A stretch of 64,000 bases of DNA from Spizellomyces punctatus DAOM BR117 (GCF_000182565.1 NW_015971544.1:570365-634364), one strand, 5' to 3'; shown: positions 36,646 to 45,140, numbered from the stretch's first letter. Notes: generated by a model not told the origin, from the sequence alone. Program-made: numbers and translations.

Positions 36646-36660
36646 CATGTCCCAGACATG
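36646..36660. promoter_or_regulatory. CATGTC-N3-GACATG palindrome, site 1
   Basis: CATGTCCCAGACATG, embedded in a longer conserved context (ATGTGATTT upstream, TTAGTCCCC and GATCATG downstream) also found at 51327 and mirrored at 60840. It lies in the left TIR, upstream of the TIR gene. Confidence 0.6.
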
Positions 36661-36928
36661 TTAGTCCCCCGATCATGACTCAGCTTCAGTTAGCCAATCT
36701 TGATCGTAATTCTTTAAATACAGCTTTGGTTTCCGAGGTCGCCTACGGCGAAAGTAAAGGAACATTCAATGGCCACACTACGCGTCCTCGCTTGAGCCTG
36801 CGCTCAGCGCGCTCCGAAGGGAGCGCTGTCCTTCATAAGTGTGGAGTCAGACGGTGTAAATGAAAGTGAATGGTGACTCGATTCCGCATATACTAAAATT
36901 AGGGGGGCCTGTTTGGGGGGCCTGTTTT

Positions 36929-37028
36929 NNNNNNNNNNNNNNNNNNNNNNNNNNNNNNNNNNNNNNNNNNNNNNNNNNNNNNNNNNNNNNNNNNNNNNNN
37001 NNNNNNNNNNNNNNNNNNNNNNNNNNNN
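36929..37028. other. Assembly gap, 100 N, in the left TIR
   Basis: Placeholder gap after GGGGGGCCTGTTTT. The right arm has about 10 bases (TTTACTCCAT) at the same place. Probably a homopolymer-induced break. Confidence 0.95.
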
Positions 37029-37330
37029 GCCTCTCCATATATGATTTAGCAGCTAATCCCCGTCGAGTCAACTTATCGAGTGATAAAAAGGGGGGCCTGG
37101 GGGGCCTGTTTTTTGGACATTTGGGGTCTACAGAGATGTTCTACTAAAGTAAAAATAGGAATAATGTGTTTGTTGTTTTTTACTCTGCTTTTTTCATTCC
37201 AAACAATCTACTTTCGAAAAAACAGGCCCCCCAAGCCCCCCCTAAAAAACAATGAATTATACTACATATATCTACTCCATATATTCTCTCTTTTTTCATA
37301 GCTCTCTTCATACATCGAGTAAAAAAAAAC

Positions 37331-37371
37331 AGGCCCCCCACATGCCCCCCACATGCCCCCCACGCCCCCCT
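37331..37371 (-). promoter_or_regulatory. G-quadruplex-type G6 array at the inner TIR edge
   Basis: On the minus strand four runs of six G are separated by 3-5 bases (GGGGGGCGTGGGGGGCATG and so on), satisfying the usual G4 rule. Related GGGGGGCCTGTTTT units occur at 36901-36928 and 37089-37112 on the plus strand and at 37217-37243 on the minus strand. The right arm has the mirrored array at 60219-60257. Function unknown. Confidence 0.5.
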
Positions 37372-37402
37372 AAAAACAATCAATTATATAGTCCCTCTCT
37401 TT

Positions 37403-40213
37403 TCACTCACGCAATCGGATTCCTATGTAAAAGCGAGTTCCCTTGATTTTCTTTTCCTTCAGAACTGAACTAAGTTCCTTGTGAAATTGATTTGCACTAA
37501 GTGGTTCTTTGGTGCTCCCGAAGAATTGTATGTAGTAATGTTTGTACAATTCCTTTTTTTCAACTCGATTGTTCTTCATATCCGTTTGGTAATCTACCAG
37601 CATGTACGTCTTCTCCAGCCATTTTGCGGCGCTTAGACTGTTCATCAGGTTCCTCTGTGTAAATTCCATCACAGCAGGAGGGGTTTCTATTTCGAACGCC
37701 GATGGTATCCCAAAGAAAGTGGTATAATATTCGAAAAGCATTAAGATGAATTCGTCCCTGTAGGCGGGTGAGGAGAACAACCGCTTAAGTGACCTATCTA
37801 TGATTTTTCTCGAAGTTGGGCTGTCCTCCGTTTCGTCATCCGCGACTTCATCTCCTTCATCTTCATCTCCTTCCTCCTTATTATCTTCATCAGCATCATC
37901 GAAGCAGAATGGATATTCCTGCACCCGAGCGTGCATTGCAAGGGCACGCTCCACTTTGTCAAACTTGATGTCCTCGTTCGTTTGAACATTAAGGAGACCA
38001 GTGATGGGAAATGATATGGGTTTTCCATGCAATGACCGGACCGTTTGTCGGTCATCACCGGACGACCAGCGTTTAATGATTTCTGCTATAAAATAGTCAC
38101 CAGGACTAGTCTCGGAAGTGGATAAGTACCTCTTGCCAAAACAGTTGTACAACTGAGCGTTGGGAGCATCAACGGTTGCACTTTCCATCGTTAAATTCTT
38201 CTTGTCAACCGCATAATAGTATCCCCCAAATGCCTGGTCAATCAAAGTATTTTCTGTACCTTTTCCATTGCGACCTCCCCCCTTCAACACCATGAAGATT
38301 TCGTCCACAATTTTACCATAGAGGCAGCGACACACTATGTGGAAGCGATAGTTTACCAGGTCACGAGAGGGAAAGATGCTTTCATAGAAAGAGAGAATAT
38401 GTTCGCGTATCTCTGGGTTGGTTTTTCTCGGATATGGATAACCACAGGTGAAAAGGATGTAATCATCGGGTCGAATATCTCGAAACGTACCTGTGTTCAG
38501 TTCATATACGCCATCTGTGAAGGCAAATAGTTCTGGTTTGGAAAGGAAGAGGTCGATGCATTTATCGTTTCTCGGTTGCAAACGGTCAACATTTTTGGCC
38601 ACTTGCACTGAAAAGTTGTTCATTTCAATATCGCGACGGAATGATGCCAAGAGGTCTTGGAGCAATGAAACATTGGTCTCTTGACCATCATCATCGGCAT
38701 CCTGGATGAGTCTCTGAAAGTCGGCAATAAGGGTATCGGCGACTTGAAGATTAACATCGCTATCTGCAATGTTTTCTTGCTTATACCAGATATTGTCTTT
38801 TCCAAGGATAAAGCAGATTCCGCTGGAATGCTTGAAGATAGTGTCTTTCTTGATCTCCACAAACCATTCAGCGGTGTTCTTGTGGGTGGGAACCAACACT
38901 CGCCGAAAATCAAACCTTTTCCATTGCGGAAGGCGACGCAACTCATCAATATCCAATTCTTCCCTGGCGTCTCTCTTTCTCTTCTTCGGCTGTTCGGCAA
39001 TAGGTTCTTCATTCACTTCAGGCGGAACAGTTAGATGGAATTGGTCGAGGAAACTCTGAGAAAATTCCATGGGCTTCTCGGACAATCGGATGGAGTAACC
39101 GGTTTCTGCCAAGATATATTGTTCGCATTCATGCAAGAGGTTGACGTCAAACAATCTATCAGTTCCAGGCTTGCGTCTGACCTGAATTCCATCATAAATC
39201 AACACATCCACAGAATATTGGATATCGGTGAAAAACTCGTGCATCGACCACATGATACAATTTTCGACGGTGTGGTAAACGAGGCTAAGGAACGACCCAG
39301 CACGATTCTGCTTCTTACGTGAAGTCCTCAGCCAAATATCAGGAAACTGTTTTTGGAGAAGCGGCACCAGTTTTTGGTATACGAAGGAGTGAATGGCAGC
39401 GACTTGCTTGTTGAAATTGGTGGCCTTTTTTTCACAGTTAACAATTGCTATCATGTCTTGTTTGTTCATCTTCCATTCACTCAATAATGTGTCACGATTT
39501 TCAACGTAATCATCCAAGTGGGGGCAGAATAGGTTATTTGATTTGCTTAGTTCCCTTAATACAGTGAATTGAGCATTAACCATATCAAGATCATGGTACT
39601 CGTGTCCGCAAAGGTAAGCACGGAAAGGGAAGGTACGAGCAGGGGTCCCTTGAAGTGAACTAGGGTTTACCTTTTCACCGTCGTCATTGTTCAAATGGAA
39701 GCAACGACATTGTGCATATAAACGTCCGATGCGTAAATCACGGTTATTCTCTGAAAAGTTATACTCCACATGGTAGTCGTTGGGGCCAACCCGTCGTTTT
39801 TTGAATGAGCGGAAAAATCTTTTGTATTCTTCAGATACGTAGGGAGAGTTCAAGATTTCCCTCAATCTAGCATCCGACACGAATTCAAACTTTTCGATGG
39901 GCAGTTGCATTTGTGCAGATTGAGTGACCGTGGGTATATCACTGTTATCAACAGGAAAGAGCAGAGGGTCGTGACCAACTTCGTTATTATCCTCGATGTT
40001 CTCGTTCGTTTGCTTTTCGGTTTTAATTTTCTTTTTATCAGGTAAGGATGGTGGCGCCTTGGTTTCAACTCCCTTCTTGTGCTTCTGGGGAGTGAATGTA
40101 CCATCGGCGTCAACAACAAAAATTTCTTCTTTCGCATCTTCAACAATTAACAAAGGTATATTTTTGCGAATCGCAATGACTTTAGGCGCTTTCTTGCTGG
40201 ATTGAGTTTGCAT
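37403..40213 (-). CDS. TVpol-type DNA polymerase fused to SF3 (D5-like) helicase
   Basis: The replication enzyme of the element, 936 residues. After a charged N-terminus (1-110), residues about 150-400 resemble the transposon/virus family-A polymerase (TVpol): GRLYAQCRCF; the motif-A-like DLDMVNAQFTVLREL near 206; and the motif-C-like VLIYDGIQVRR near 335. Residues about 560-800 form the D5N plus superfamily 3 helicase: Walker A LKGGGRNGKGT near 641-651, a Walker-B-like RYLSTSE near 695 and motif C GLLNVQTNEDIKFD near 740. An acidic insert follows (near 770-800). TVpol-SF3 fusions are known from virophages and Polinton-like viruses. A TATA-like box lies 54 bases upstream of the start. Divergent from the small gene at 40381. 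Helicase part certain in type, polymerase part somewhat less so. Confidence 0.85.
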   Translation of the reverse strand: MQTQSSKKAPKVIAIRKNIPLLIVEDAKEEIFVVDADGTFTPQKHKKGVETKAPPSLPDKKKIKTEKQTNENIEDNNEVGHDPLLFPVDNSDIPTVTQSAQMQLPIEKFEFVSDARLREILNSPYVSEEYKRFFRSFKKRRVGPNDYHVEYNFSENNRDLRIGRLYAQCRCFHLNNDDGEKVNPSSLQGTPARTFPFRAYLCGHEYHDLDMVNAQFTVLRELSKSNNLFCPHLDDYVENRDTLLSEWKMNKQDMIAIVNCEKKATNFNKQVAAIHSFVYQKLVPLLQKQFPDIWLRTSRKKQNRAGSFLSLVYHTVENCIMWSMHEFFTDIQYSVDVLIYDGIQVRRKPGTDRLFDVNLLHECEQYILAETGYSIRLSEKPMEFSQSFLDQFHLTVPPEVNEEPIAEQPKKRKRDAREELDIDELRRLPQWKRFDFRRVLVPTHKNTAEWFVEIKKDTIFKHSSGICFILGKDNIWYKQENIADSDVNLQVADTLIADFQRLIQDADDDGQETNVSLLQDLLASFRRDIEMNNFSVQVAKNVDRLQPRNDKCIDLFLSKPELFAFTDGVYELNTGTFRDIRPDDYILFTCGYPYPRKTNPEIREHILSFYESIFPSRDLVNYRFHIVCRCLYGKIVDEIFMVLKGGGRNGKGTENTLIDQAFGGYYYAVDKKNLTMESATVDAPNAQLYNCFGKRYLSTSETSPGDYFIAEIIKRWSSGDDRQTVRSLHGKPISFPITGLLNVQTNEDIKFDKVERALAMHARVQEYPFCFDDADEDNKEEGDEDEGDEVADDETEDSPTSRKIIDRSLKRLFSSPAYRDEFILMLFEYYTTFFGIPSAFEIETPPAVMEFTQRNLMNSLSAAKWLEKTYMLVDYQTDMKNNRVEKKELYKHYYIQFFGSTKEPLSANQFHKELSSVLKEKKIKGTRFYIGIRLRE

Positions 40214-40266
40214 ATTGGTTATTTTACTTCCGGGTTTTTTTGTGAACTAACCATTTCGTACCAATC

Positions 40267-40276
40267 TTTATATAAG
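40267..40276 (-). promoter_or_regulatory. TATA-like box for the polymerase-helicase gene
   Basis: TTTATATAAG on the plus strand reads TTATATAAA on the minus strand, 54 bases before the ATG at 40213. Near-identical boxes precede the RING gene and the gene at 59332-59688, suggesting a shared promoter class. Confidence 0.5.
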
Positions 40277-40380
40277 CATTTGAATGCACATCGGAGCTAT
40301 TTAGGCAACATCGGTCGCCGATGTAAAATGCGTTTATTTAAACAAGCACGATTTTGGTACATCAATAATATACAACGAAA

Positions 40381-40584
40381 ATGCCACACTCAAAATTTGA
40401 TTACACTGGGATATTCGAAAAGTACGGGATTACCCAGACATTCCACGCTCCATCATTGCGGCAGTTGTCAAAGATGATGGATATCTCAGAGATGACTATG
40501 AGAAAGGCCGCAAAAATGAATGGAGAACTGTATCCCCGTGCAATCATACCTTTGAGAGTCTCGAAGGTTCCAAAGCAGAACTAA
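40381..40584 (+). CDS. Small hypothetical protein, 67 codons
   Basis: It starts with ATG (MPHSKFDYTGIFEKYG) 168 bases from the divergent replication gene. The segment LRQLSKMMDISEMTMRKAAK could form a helix-turn-helix, so a DNA-binding regulator is possible but unproven. Its stop overlaps the convergent gene at 40581 by four bases. Confidence 0.45.
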   Translation: MPHSKFDYTGIFEKYGITQTFHAPSLRQLSKMMDISEMTMRKAAKMNGELYPRAIIPLRVSKVPKQN

Positions 40585-40742
40585 GTTCGATCATCCTTAT
40601 AATCCTCAATCAAACTCTCCCTCATCCGCTTACTCCGCTCTTCAAGGTAGCATTGGAGACAAAGAGGTCTCCGTTGACAAGGAACCTTATCATACTCTCT
40701 GCCACATTTTTTACATTGACGTTTTGCTATGCTAGTTTCCAT
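40581..40742 (-). CDS. Small zinc-ribbon-like protein, 53 codons
   Basis: Starts METSIAKRQCKKCGREYDK and has a second pair of cysteines in PLCLQCYLEERSKR, giving CxxC-x(14-15)-CxxC, a plausible zinc ribbon. The rest is basic and helical. It is convergent with the gene at 40381 (4-base overlap). Such tiny zinc proteins often act in transcription or DNA binding; its role here is unknown. Confidence 0.5.
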   Translation of the reverse strand: METSIAKRQCKKCGREYDKVPCQRRPLCLQCYLEERSKRMRESLIEDYKDDRT

Positions 40743-40821
40743 TTTTTAGACTTGATCTGAAAGTGTTTAAGTATGAACGAACTCACTCTAAATTTTTTTG
40801 AACCACTGTGTTAACATATCA

Positions 40822-40992
40822 ATGGATTTAACAACTCCCGAAACGAAAGTCGAAACACTGAAAAAAAGGCTACGTTGGCTGAATGATTTATGGAAGGAGG
40901 CAAGGACAACTGAGAAACGCCTCGCCATTCACCAAGAAATCGAGCGAGTTAAGTTCGAATTAAAGGAACTTGGGTATATGAGATACTTTTAA
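40822..40992 (+). CDS. Small coiled-coil protein, 56 codons
   Basis: ATG at 40822 (MDLTTPETKVETLKKRLRW). The protein is almost entirely a charged amphipathic helix with heptads (LKKRLRWLNDLW, IERVKFELKEL). No family is recognised. It lies in a run of small plus-strand genes. Confidence 0.45.
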   Translation: MDLTTPETKVETLKKRLRWLNDLWKEARTTEKRLAIHQEIERVKFELKELGYMRYF

Positions 40993-41046
40993 ATGGCTCA
41001 ACGCAATATATGCCGCATTTTTTTTTTATTTTTATAAGGAATAGCC

Positions 41047-41289
41047 ATGTTCTGTAGTACATCCGGATTGACCAATGTTCTTGTGACACTTTTTGTTGTA
41101 GTCGCCATAACTTGTTATGGCTTGACAGAATTGATTAATTGGACAGATGGTTATAAACAACGCCTGGTCTATCAGGAAAGATACCAACAGAAAGAAAACC
41201 TGCGCGATGCATTGGAAATCTTGGAAGACGAATTTGAATGTTATTGCAAGAACAGAAATCCCACATCAGATGACGCGCTAGCCGTGTGA
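41047..41289 (+). CDS. Small single-pass membrane protein, 80 codons
   Basis: N-terminal hydrophobic helix (VLVTLFVVVAITCYGL, about residues 11-27) followed by a charged, coiled-coil-like tail with two Cys near the end. Only one membrane span is predicted by eye. The last codons run into the GC hairpin repeat at 41283. Small membrane proteins are common in Polinton-like viruses, perhaps for virion membranes or lysis; that is inference. Confidence 0.5.
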   Translation: MFCSTSGLTNVLVTLFVVVAITCYGLTELINWTDGYKQRLVYQERYQQKENLRDALEILEDEFECYCKNRNPTSDDALAV

Positions 41290-41630
41290 GCCGCCGCAAG
41301 GCGGCGACTCAGCGCGCTCGAAGGAGCGCTGTGAGCGCTGTAAACGAGATTATGATCAGTAAACATGTCCGGAACATGATAAATCACGTGCATTCTCCTC
41401 GGCACGAGACTAAACTGCCTGGCGAGTAACAAGACCGACCGACGAATATCATAGTTATTGTTTTTAAATCTGGTTGATTCAGACTGTTCTTTAGGCTTTC
41501 TCAGACAGCGCTGAGCCGCCGCAAAGGCGGCGACTCACCCAAAAGAAAGCACAGGTCATGGTACTGACCGAACAATAAGAAAGTACCACCACAGCTCCTT
41601 CGAGCACATCGAGCTGCGCCGCAAGGCTTC
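41283..41630. repeat. Cluster of GC-rich hairpin repeats
   Basis: Three copies of the element's dispersed palindromic repeat, at about 41287-41340, 41503-41537 and 41600-41630. The core is GAGCCGCCGCAAGGCGGC joined to CAGCGCGCTCGAAGGAGCGC. Each part is self-complementary. Other copies lie at 36377, 36794, 43672, 54816 and in the right TIR. Confidence 0.75.
41364..41378. promoter_or_regulatory. CATGTC-N3-GACATG-like palindrome, site 2
   Basis: CATGTCCGGAACATG, one base off the consensus. On the minus strand it is preceded by CACGTGATTTAT and followed by a GATCAT, as at the other sites. It lies between the membrane-protein and RING genes. Confidence 0.5.
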
Positions 41631-41653
41631 ACAGCTTTTAAAATTGATATAAA

Positions 41654-42109
41654 TCACAGATACATCAAAGTAAAGTTTGTCAAAGGATGTCTACACATAG
41701 GACATCTACGACTATTTTCTTGGTTTGAGTTGTAGTAATCGACGAAACAACGTGCACACATATGATGTCCACACTCAAAGATGATGGGAATGTTATTCGC
41801 ATCATTGTAGCTTTCGTAGCATATCAAACATTTCAACTCTGCCCCTGCAAATGTCCTGTTTTCTTCCCGAAGCCTTTGAGCAAGTTCTTCAACCCGTACT
41901 CTCAGATCCGGTTCATGCAAATGCAGCTCTTCCATAGGAGGTCTGTTTTCATCTAGAGCCCAGCGCATAGCACTATATAGTCCCCTGATGGTCATTCCAC
42001 GAGTTCGTGCGATCAGGCGACAGGAAGTGAGATAGTTCCACTTCTCATCGTCATTCAGTCTGTTGAAGTGGGCTCTGCCCATGTGATATATCTGCTGAGC
42101 AGTAGGCAT
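41654..42109 (-). CDS. RING-finger protein, probable E3 ubiquitin ligase
   Basis: A 151-residue protein with a C-terminal RING finger: CLICYESYNDANN, then CGHHMCARCF, then CPMCRHPL, i.e. a C3HC4 arrangement over about residues 93-145. The N-terminal half is helical with no known fold. Viral RING proteins usually redirect host ubiquitination; targets cannot be told from sequence. A TATA-like box lies 51 bases upstream. It is divergent from the recombinase gene. Confidence 0.8.
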   Translation of the reverse strand: MPTAQQIYHMGRAHFNRLNDDEKWNYLTSCRLIARTRGMTIRGLYSAMRWALDENRPPMEELHLHEPDLRVRVEELAQRLREENRTFAGAELKCLICYESYNDANNIPIIFECGHHMCARCFVDYYNSNQENSRRCPMCRHPLTNFTLMYL

Positions 42110-42159
42110 CGAGATTTTAGAAAAAGAGAGATTTTATTAGACATTTACTTCTGTCAATC

Positions 42160-42169
42160 TTTATATAAA
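42160..42169 (-). promoter_or_regulatory. TATA-like box for the RING gene
   Basis: TTTATATAAA, 51 bases before the ATG at 42109, the same sequence and spacing as at 40267. Confidence 0.5.
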
Positions 42170-42210
42170 CCTGAGTAAGTGCGAATCTATCTATAGCTTC
42201 GCCTTTGAGC

Positions 42211-42300
42211 TACGCATACAACATGAAACTACGGATACAACATGAAACTACGGATACAACATGAAGCTACGCATACAACATGAAACTACAGATACAACAG
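42211..42300. repeat. 19-bp tandem iterons upstream of the recombinase
   Basis: Four full units of TACGSATACAACATGAAAC plus a partial fifth, 90 bases upstream of the 42387 start. A GGCTTATA copy of the terminal iteron follows at 42351. It may be an operator, an origin or a recombinase binding array. Confidence 0.7.
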
Positions 42301-42386
42301 ACAGACTATCAATAAAGATGAAATAAATTTCTTATATTAAGTGATAAACCGGCTTATATCCTTTAGAATACAAATCAGCCCTGAAA

Positions 42387-43367
42387 ATGGAACAACACAA
42401 TACCGAATCTGCTCTCTATGATACTCTATGTAACATCCTTAACAGGATCAACCAGTCTGCAAAAACCACGAAAAATGACAAGTCGCGCCTAAACCAACTC
42501 AAAAGCCATAATCTTCTTTCATTATTCGAAACGCCTCAGATACTTATTTCGACGATTAAGGAAAAATGGCCGAATGACAATACGAAGAGCAACTATATCA
42601 AACTCGTATCGAAACTATGTCGTAATGCTAAAAAGGGGGAAAAGGCAATGATCCTTCATCTAGCAGAGGATGCAATGGACGACCTTGATGGTCATTTTAC
42701 GGACACATTCCACTCTCACTTCAAGAATGTGACATATGAAAAAGTCAAACAATTCAAAACTCAGGCTGCATCCCAAGAGATGACCCAGGAAGATTTCGCA
42801 AATTATGTCCCTTACAGCGAACTCTTAGCAGGATTGAAAGTGGCTCTCACATTCATTAATGAACAAAATATAGTGGAGCATCAATTTCTAATCGCGCTTG
42901 GGATGAACCTGGACGCTGATAAGATTCGTTGTAATGATATTTTCAAAGCGATGATCAGCGAAGACGCTAATGTTACGGTGAACAATGAAGGGAAAACTGT
43001 CTTCATCCGAAAATGCAATAAGACTGGTGAAAAGAATGTCCTTATTCAGATGGGAGACACCATTCAACCATACGTTAACATGTTAGCAAATGTTAGAAAG
43101 GCCAATGAGCAAACGCGTCTGTTCCTGAAACCTGATGGAAGTATCCCCACCGATGCCTGGTGTAGTGACGAATTTGCTAACGCTATGGAACGAATCTTTA
43201 AAAAGCGTGTAACTCAGAGACGAGTTCGAATTTCAATGGGCATTTATCTTTCTGAAAAAGACAATGGAGACCATGCGTACCAAAAATCAATCGAGCACAG
43301 AATGGGTCACACATACGAAGTCCATCAACGCTATTACAATTTGTTCAAATCATTTAATGCAAATTAA
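42387..43367 (+). CDS. Tyrosine-recombinase-like protein
   Basis: A 326-residue protein. The N-terminal half looks like a helical core-binding domain (SLFETPQILISTIKEKW, TKSNYIKLVSKLCRNAK). The C-terminal part has the pattern of a tyrosine recombinase active site: QRRVRIS near residue 276, then IEHRMGHTYEVHQRYYN near 302-318, with an H-x3-H box and a candidate nucleophilic Tyr. The first catalytic Arg is not obvious. Similar divergent recombinases occur in some Polinton-like viruses and Crypton elements. The end overlaps the convergent integrase gene by four bases. It may resolve or integrate the genome; the TG...CA ends and 5-bp duplication point instead to the DDE enzyme for this insertion. 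Confidence 0.6.
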   Translation: MEQHNTESALYDTLCNILNRINQSAKTTKNDKSRLNQLKSHNLLSLFETPQILISTIKEKWPNDNTKSNYIKLVSKLCRNAKKGEKAMILHLAEDAMDDLDGHFTDTFHSHFKNVTYEKVKQFKTQAASQEMTQEDFANYVPYSELLAGLKVALTFINEQNIVEHQFLIALGMNLDADKIRCNDIFKAMISEDANVTVNNEGKTVFIRKCNKTGEKNVLIQMGDTIQPYVNMLANVRKANEQTRLFLKPDGSIPTDAWCSDEFANAMERIFKKRVTQRRVRISMGIYLSEKDNGDHAYQKSIEHRMGHTYEVHQRYYNLFKSFNAN

Positions 43368-44683
43368 TGACTGTTCTCAAAATCATTCACACTGTCCCTC
43401 GCCCCACGCATAAGTTCACTTCTTGGCTCCCATGTAGCCTGGTCACGGTCATATCCTCTCCATAAGACGAGGTATTCAACTACTTGTCTTGAACCGACTC
43501 GACGTGTCCGCTTATCAAGCAATGCTTCCACTTCATACTCACCTTCTGGTACTTCCTCTTCATCCCCTTCAATTTCAGGCTCAACTTGTGGAGTTTGTCC
43601 ATCATCCTCTTTTGGAACCAAACGCAATTGCCAAGCGGGATACACTCCTGGCAGCGGATGATCAGAATTGACAGCACTCCTTCGAGCGTGCTGAGTCGCC
43701 GCAAGGCGGCTCACAGGCTTAATTTTATAACTGCCCATGTAATTGGGGTGGGGATTTGGAACAACGGCTGTTATTTCATACTTCTCTTCTGAAAAGTAAC
43801 CGAGCTTGGCCCGGCGTTTTATATCTGTCCCCTGTCCTGATATATACTTTCTTACAACATCGCCCACACTGAATGGAGGTAATACTTTCACCCCTCTTCC
43901 TTTCGTGCGCAGCGCACGTTGGGCTTGAGCCGCTCCTTGGATGTCTGCCTCCATCTGTTGCACAGTACGGAGTTTCTTCCCAGAACCGAAACTTACGGTA
44001 GAATTTATGTTCTCCACAATCTGCGGTAACATGGTCACCCAATCTCTGTTTCCCAAGCGCATCCCCATGAACAACGCTCGCTTTATGGTGCCATTCATCC
44101 TTTCGACCTGTCCATTTGTTTGAGGTGAGCCGGCCTTCGAATACCTCCATTCTATGCCATGTGTTTCTGCATACTGTGAAGTGATACCTTGAAACTCGTT
44201 TCCATTGTCGCTTTGAATACCATGGATTTCGACACCATCCTCAATGAGGTTTTGTAAAAAGTTAACGACACTTTGTTGCCGTGTATCTTTCAAGGCTTTA
44301 GCGTAAACGCGTTTAGTTAAAATATCAACCGCAACTGCTACATATTTATAGCCATTGTATGGGACGCTAATCATTGAAAAAAGATCGAGTTGAAGTTGTC
44401 CTGGGCTACTTGATAATATAGGACGGATGCCACCCTTGTTTGTCAATGGTCGAGACCAGCGTTGCCAGATCGGTTGCTCTTTCAACCATGCTAATAGTGT
44501 CCGTTGGGAGATATTGCTCTCAGGATACTTTGCTTTGTAGAGTGCCCAGAGCCTGTCTCGGCCCATGTACGCATGCTCTCTATAGTAGAGCTGCCTTAAA
44601 CGCCGCTCATCCTCTGGTGTGATCTCTTTCCAGTAGTTCTTCCTTTGATCCATCTTATCAATAAGAATCAGCTTTAAAAACAT
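43364..44683 (-). CDS. Retroviral-type (rve) integrase with chromodomain
   Basis: A 439-residue DDE integrase. The catalytic residues are visible: D in QLDLFSM near 98, D in QSDNGNEFQG near 160 and E in NGQVERMNGTIK near 195. An N-terminal helical zinc-less region precedes it. The C-terminal YEVEALLDKRTRRVG...YLVLWRGYDRDQATWEP near 390-430 is a chromodomain, typical of Polinton and chromovirus integrases and thought to steer insertion towards marked chromatin. Residues near 323-340 (SRLAATQHARRSAVNS) are a translated copy of the GC hairpin repeat, read from the strand opposite to that in the TIR gene. This enzyme fits the 5-bp target duplication. The ATG MDQRKNYW a few codons in (44653) is an alternative start. 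Confidence 0.9.
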   Translation of the reverse strand: MFLKLILIDKMDQRKNYWKEITPEDERRLRQLYYREHAYMGRDRLWALYKAKYPESNISQRTLLAWLKEQPIWQRWSRPLTNKGGIRPILSSSPGQLQLDLFSMISVPYNGYKYVAVAVDILTKRVYAKALKDTRQQSVVNFLQNLIEDGVEIHGIQSDNGNEFQGITSQYAETHGIEWRYSKAGSPQTNGQVERMNGTIKRALFMGMRLGNRDWVTMLPQIVENINSTVSFGSGKKLRTVQQMEADIQGAAQAQRALRTKGRGVKVLPPFSVGDVVRKYISGQGTDIKRRAKLGYFSEEKYEITAVVPNPHPNYMGSYKIKPVSRLAATQHARRSAVNSDHPLPGVYPAWQLRLVPKEDDGQTPQVEPEIEGDEEEVPEGEYEVEALLDKRTRRVGSRQVVEYLVLWRGYDRDQATWEPRSELMRGARDSVNDFENSH

Positions 44684-44708
44684 GTATCACCGGGGCAAAA
44701 CCCATTAA

Positions 44709-44723
44709 CATGTCTCGGACATG
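44709..44723. promoter_or_regulatory. CATGTC-N3-GACATG palindrome, site 3
   Basis: CATGTCTCGGACATG inside a larger palindrome TTAACATG...CATGTTAA, 26 bases upstream of the integrase start. Confidence 0.6.
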
Positions 44724-44751
44724 TTAACGTCGAAATCGGTGCGCGGGCCGA

Positions 44752-45069
44752 TCAAGCGGTTTCTTTCCGCATCTCCAAAATGAACAGTTTTTCATTATGT
44801 TCATGCCCTAGTAATATGCAATCATTCAAAATTGCCAGATAACCGGTACGGTTGAAGCATAAATGATCCAATTTGCTCAGGTGGACAATTGACATGATTT
44901 TATCAAAAATCGGTTGGTTCTCTTGATTTTTTTTAAGATACAGTATGATTTTTGCCTTATCACTACCGGTCAACATGCTCTCGCAATATCTCCAAAACTT
45001 ATCCATGTCGCCTTTGACGGCATCCCTGATATTGAATACCGAATGATAATCTATATCAACACGTTGCAT
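44752..45069 (-). CDS. Hypothetical protein, 105 codons
   Basis: Open frame starting MQRVDIDYHSVFNIRDAVKG between the integrase and fibre genes. It has mixed charged and hydrophobic composition consistent with a small folded helical protein, and no recognisable motif. The frame fills the space between neighbours, which supports it being real. Confidence 0.5.
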   Translation of the reverse strand: MQRVDIDYHSVFNIRDAVKGDMDKFWRYCESMLTGSDKAKIILYLKKNQENQPIFDKIMSIVHLSKLDHLCFNRTGYLAILNDCILLGHEHNEKLFILEMRKETA

Positions 45070-45140
45070 TGTAAATTTACATAGCTTTACTTTTTTTAAT
45101 AACAGCGCACTGTTGAACTCCGTTCCAGTGCTAAAGGTTT

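Larger units (their letters stand above)
35734..37370 (+). repeat. Left terminal inverted repeat (contains gap)
   Basis: The inverse complement of 60219-61766. I found only about three substitutions between the arms, for example near 36563, 37060 and 37164. The arms are thus either recently formed or homogenised. Order from the end: 44-bp palindrome, GGCTTATT iterons, TIR gene, CATGTC palindrome, GC hairpin, then four G-rich clusters. The right arm shows that the 100-N gap at 36929 stands for only about 10 bases. Confidence 0.93.

Noticed and set aside
36621-36863. An 80-codon frame in both TIR arms, antisense to the TIR gene direction.
   Set aside because: It runs through the CATGTC palindrome and the GC hairpin and has no motif; identity between arms follows from the TIR itself.
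36847-37147. Frames reading through the N gap in the left TIR.
   Set aside because: They depend on unknown bases and on a gap that is about 90 bases too long.
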